The position numbers and the translations under genes were made by a program. A DNA stretch of 8,918 nucleotides from Actinomycetota bacterium (GTDB lineage Bacteria > Actinomycetota > Rubrobacteria > Rubrobacterales > Rubrobacteraceae): assembly GCA_020200675.1 (NCBI GenBank), contig JAIVIG010000123.1, forward strand, positions 1 to 8,918, written 5' to 3'. The notes beneath the pieces were generated by a model. The model made no database searches. It was not told the origin of the DNA and saw only the letters and a program-made list of their open reading frames with translations. Numbering within the stretch: position 1 is the stretch's first letter; the number at the start of each line of letters is the position of its first letter. This document shows, one piece after another, positions 6,824-8,918 of this stretch.

Positions 6824-7290
6824 GATTTCCTGAAAGTAGGCGGGACCGGACTCGCCGGGGCGGCATTGCTGGGGGCCGCGGGATGCGGCGGGGGACAGCA
6901 GCAGGGCGGAGGCCCGATCGAGCTGGTCTTCACCTCCGCGCCCGACGATACCGAGACCGCTGGCAAGCTGGTCCAGAAGTTCAACGAGCAGCACAAGGGC
7001 GAGTACAAGGTCATCTTCCGTGAGGGAGCTGCGGACACGGGTCAGCGCTTCGACCAGCTCCGCACCGAGTTGCAGGCCGGAGGAAAGAACATAGACGTGA
7101 TCCTGGGGGACATCATCTGGACGGCGCAACTGGCCGCCAACGGCTGGATCGCTGACCTCTCCGACCGCTTCACCGAAGATATGCGAGCCGACTTCCTGCC
7201 CGGCTCCGTCGAGGCCATAATCTACGAGGGCAAGGCCTATGCCATGCCGTGGTACACCGACACCGGCCTGCTCTACTACCGCAAGGACCT

Positions 7291-7300
7291 CCTTGGAGGA
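7291..7300 (+). other. Frameshift in the binding-protein coding region
   Basis: Upstream the frame reads YYRKDLL, and downstream (from 7296) it reads EESGFAGPPKTWEEL in the next frame. One extra G in TTGGAGG (7293-7299) explains it exactly, since removing it gives DLLEESGFAG. I see no slippery heptamer, so programmed frameshifting is unlikely. Confidence 0.75.
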
Positions 7301-8125
7301 GAGCGGTTTCGCCGGGCCGCCGAAGACCTGGGAAGAGCTCCAGGAGCAGGCCCTGAAGGTCAAGCAGGATTCGGGAACGAAGTTCGGCTTCATGTTCCAG
7401 GGAGCCAACTACGAGGGCGGGGTGTGCAACGGCCTCGAGTACATCTGGACGCACGGCGGGGAGGCGCTGGACCCGAACGACTCCACCCGGGTTCTCATCG
7501 GCAGCCCTGAGGCGGTCGCGGGTCTCACGACGGAGCGAAGCATGATCGAGAGTGGCGTAGCCCCCGAGGCCGTCGCGATCTACAGGGAGGACGAGTCGGC
7601 CGGGACCTTCCTGAACGGCGACGCCGTATTCCTGCGCAACTGGCCATACGTGTACGCCCTGTTGAGCGACCCCGCAGAGTCGGAGGTCAGGCCGGAGCAG
7701 GTCGGGATCTCCGAGCTGCCGTCGGCGGACGGACAGCCCGGCAACGGCACGGTCGGGGATCAGCCGCTGTTGATCAACGCGACCTCGGAGAACCAGGATG
7801 CCGCCTGGGAGTTCATCAAGTTCATGACCGCCCCCGAGCAGCAGGAGTTCCGGGCGGTCGAGGGATCGTTCTTGCCGACGCTGACGGCGCTATACGACGA
7901 CCAGGAGATCCAGGAGAGCGTGCCGGTCGTCGCCCTCGCCAGGGAGGCACTCCAGAACACCCGTCCGCGGCCGGTTTCGCCGTACTACTCGGACATGTCG
8001 CTGGAGATGGCCGAGCAGTTCAACGCCTCCCTCACCGGCGAAGTGACACCCGAGCAGGCGGCGCAGACCCTCCAGAGCGAGCTGGAGAAGTTCATCGAGC
8101 AGGGACAGCAATCGTAGGGAAAGAT

Positions 8126-8918
8126 TTGGAGAGCCGGGAGTCAATCCTCGCCAGGGAGGGGAGTAGCTTCCCGGGGGCAACCTACCGGGAAGTCGTGCTC
8201 GAGCCGGCCTACGAGAACGCCAAGCGCCACCTGCTCCCGGCAATGCTCGCGGCCCACAAGGCGCATTTGATCGTGCTGGTCGAGCAGGACCTGATGCCCC
8301 AGAAAGATGCGAACTCCGTCGCGAGGGCGATATCCGGGCTGAACGAAGACGAGATTCGCGCCTCCTCCTACACCGGTGAGTTCGAGGACCTCTTCTTCCA
8401 CGTCGAGCACCTCATCTCCGAGTCGGCGGGCGAGGCCTCCGGCAACCTCCACCTCGGACGGAGCCGCAACGACCTGGGCGTTGCCATGTACCGTATGGTC
8501 CTGCGCGACGGGTTGCTCCGCGTCGAGGAGTCGCTGCTGGATCTGCAAGGCGTCCTTCTCGCGGTGGCGTCCGAGCACCTGGAGACCGTGATGCCCGCCT
8601 ACACGCACACGCAGCAGGCGCAGCCGACGACGCTCACCCACTACCTCGTCGCGGTCCACGACTCCCTCGCGAGGGATCTCCGTCGCATCGGGGCGGCTTT
8701 CGAGAGCTGCAACAGGAGCCCTTTGGGCGCGGCGGCCCTGACGACCTCAGGGTTCGCCATAGACCGCAGCCGCCTGGCCGGGCTCCTCGGCTTCGACGGC
8801 CTGGTCGAGAACTCCTACGACGCCATCGGCGGCGCGGACTACCTCGGGGAGGCGGCCTCCGCTCTCCAGCTCTCTTTCCTCGGGCTGGGCCGTTTCGCGA
8901 ACGACCTGCTCCTCTGGT
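8126..8918 (+). CDS. Argininosuccinate-lyase-like protein (aspartase/fumarase superfamily), N-terminal part, runs off window
   Basis: Superfamily members cleave C-N or C-O bonds, releasing fumarate in most cases. The frame is open from the previous gene to the window edge. TTG 8126, 8 bases after the preceding TAG and behind AGGGA (8116-8120), is the likely start and gives 264 visible residues. ArgH landmarks are GRSRND (111-116), YTHTQQAQP (159-167, including the catalytic Thr-His pair), SPLGAAALTTSGFAIDR (198-214) and LLGFDGLVENSYDAIG (220-235). The GSS-MPQK loop would lie beyond the edge. It departs from true ArgH: there is no WGGRF start, and the usual NDQ is NDL. Its position directly behind a solute-binding protein also argues against arginine synthesis. 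A catabolic lyase on an imported compound is plausible, for example of the EDDS-lyase kind, but the substrate is unknown. Confidence 0.82.
   Translation, partial: MESRESILAREGSSFPGATYREVVLEPAYENAKRHLLPAMLAAHKAHLIVLVEQDLMPQKDANSVARAISGLNEDEIRASSYTGEFEDLFFHVEHLISESAGEASGNLHLGRSRNDLGVAMYRMVLRDGLLRVEESLLDLQGVLLAVASEHLETVMPAYTHTQQAQPTTLTHYLVAVHDSLARDLRRIGAAFESCNRSPLGAAALTTSGFAIDRSRLAGLLGFDGLVENSYDAIGGADYLGEAASALQLSFLGLGRFANDLLLW

Larger units (their letters stand above)
6799..8117 (+). pseudogene. CUT1-type ABC transporter substrate-binding lipoprotein, two frameshifts
   Basis: This is an extracellular solute-binding protein of family 1 (SBP_bac_1), a type that usually binds sugars. ATG 6799 follows AAGGAG (6787-6792). 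The first codons read MNDAKHRA; the rest of the Tat/lipoprotein signal (RDFLKVGGTG, then LLGAAGC) is in another frame, so a base seems missing near 6820. The mature part then runs on with PIELVFTSAPDDTETAGKL, DVILGDIIWTAQLAANGWIA, YEGKAYAMPWYTDTGLLYYR, changes frame near 7295, and continues with PPKTWEELQEQALKVKQ, SENQDAAWEFIKFMTAPEQQ and a C-terminal helix ending at TAG 8117. Repaired, it would be about 439 residues, the normal family length, so nothing else seems lost. No permease follows; the next gene is a lyase 8 bases on. The ligand is unknown. Confidence 0.85.

Noticed and set aside
5677..7038. Long antisense open frame of about 450 codons
   Set aside because: It is the complement of the clean isomerase gene and the spacer. 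Long antisense frames are expected in GC-rich coding DNA. The translation shows no domain and there is no convincing ribosome site.
7289..7304. Programmed ribosomal frameshift in the second binding protein
   Set aside because: There is no slippery heptamer or obvious downstream structure, and this protein family is not known to use recoding. A one-base insertion explains it fully.
1..8918. Mobile element as cause of the lesions
   Set aside because: I see no transposase, terminal inverted repeats or target duplications at any junction.

Overview
The window is GC-rich and dense with plus-strand genes. It looks like part of an inositol-catabolism operon from an actinobacterium. Strong GGAGG-type ribosome sites, GTG and TTG starts, twin-arginine lipoprotein signals, and frequent ATA and AGG codons in otherwise GC-rich genes suggest a Rubrobacter-like lineage. 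That assignment is inferred from style and gene content; there is no marker gene in the window.

Layout, all on the + strand: (1) 3-467, the 3' half of an IolE-type inosose dehydratase, cut by the window edge. (2) 488-3214, a CUT2-type sugar/inositol ABC importer in the order binding protein, permease, single-domain ATPase; the binding-protein/permease boundary is damaged. (3) 3285-4822, iolD with an internal deletion and frame change. (4) 4837-5646, intact iolB. (5) 5686-6504, an intact IolI-like sugar isomerase. (6) 6505-6798, a decayed stretch ending in a remnant of a second iolB 3' end. (7) 6799-8117, a CUT1-type lipoprotein binding protein with two frameshifts. (8) 8126 to the window end, an argininosuccinate-lyase-like enzyme, open at the right edge.

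How it fits together: the importer would bring in myo-inositol or a related cyclitol. IolE dehydrates the inosose, IolD hydrolytically opens the ring of the trione, and IolB isomerises 5-deoxyglucuronate. IolI interconverts inosose isomers, so chiro-inositol could feed in. Oxidation by IolG, the kinase IolC and the aldolase IolJ are not visible here. The last two genes look like a second module pairing an uptake protein with a carbon-nitrogen lyase, and its substrate is unknown.

The most striking property is lesion density. Two apparent deletions with frame changes (near 1478 and 4626), two small frameshifts (near 6820 and 7295) and a gene remnant (6733-6780) lie within 6 kb, beside entirely clean genes. 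This could be a poor assembly or a truly decaying locus, and sequence alone cannot decide. I found no CRISPR array, tRNA, rRNA, insertion sequence or convincing terminator.
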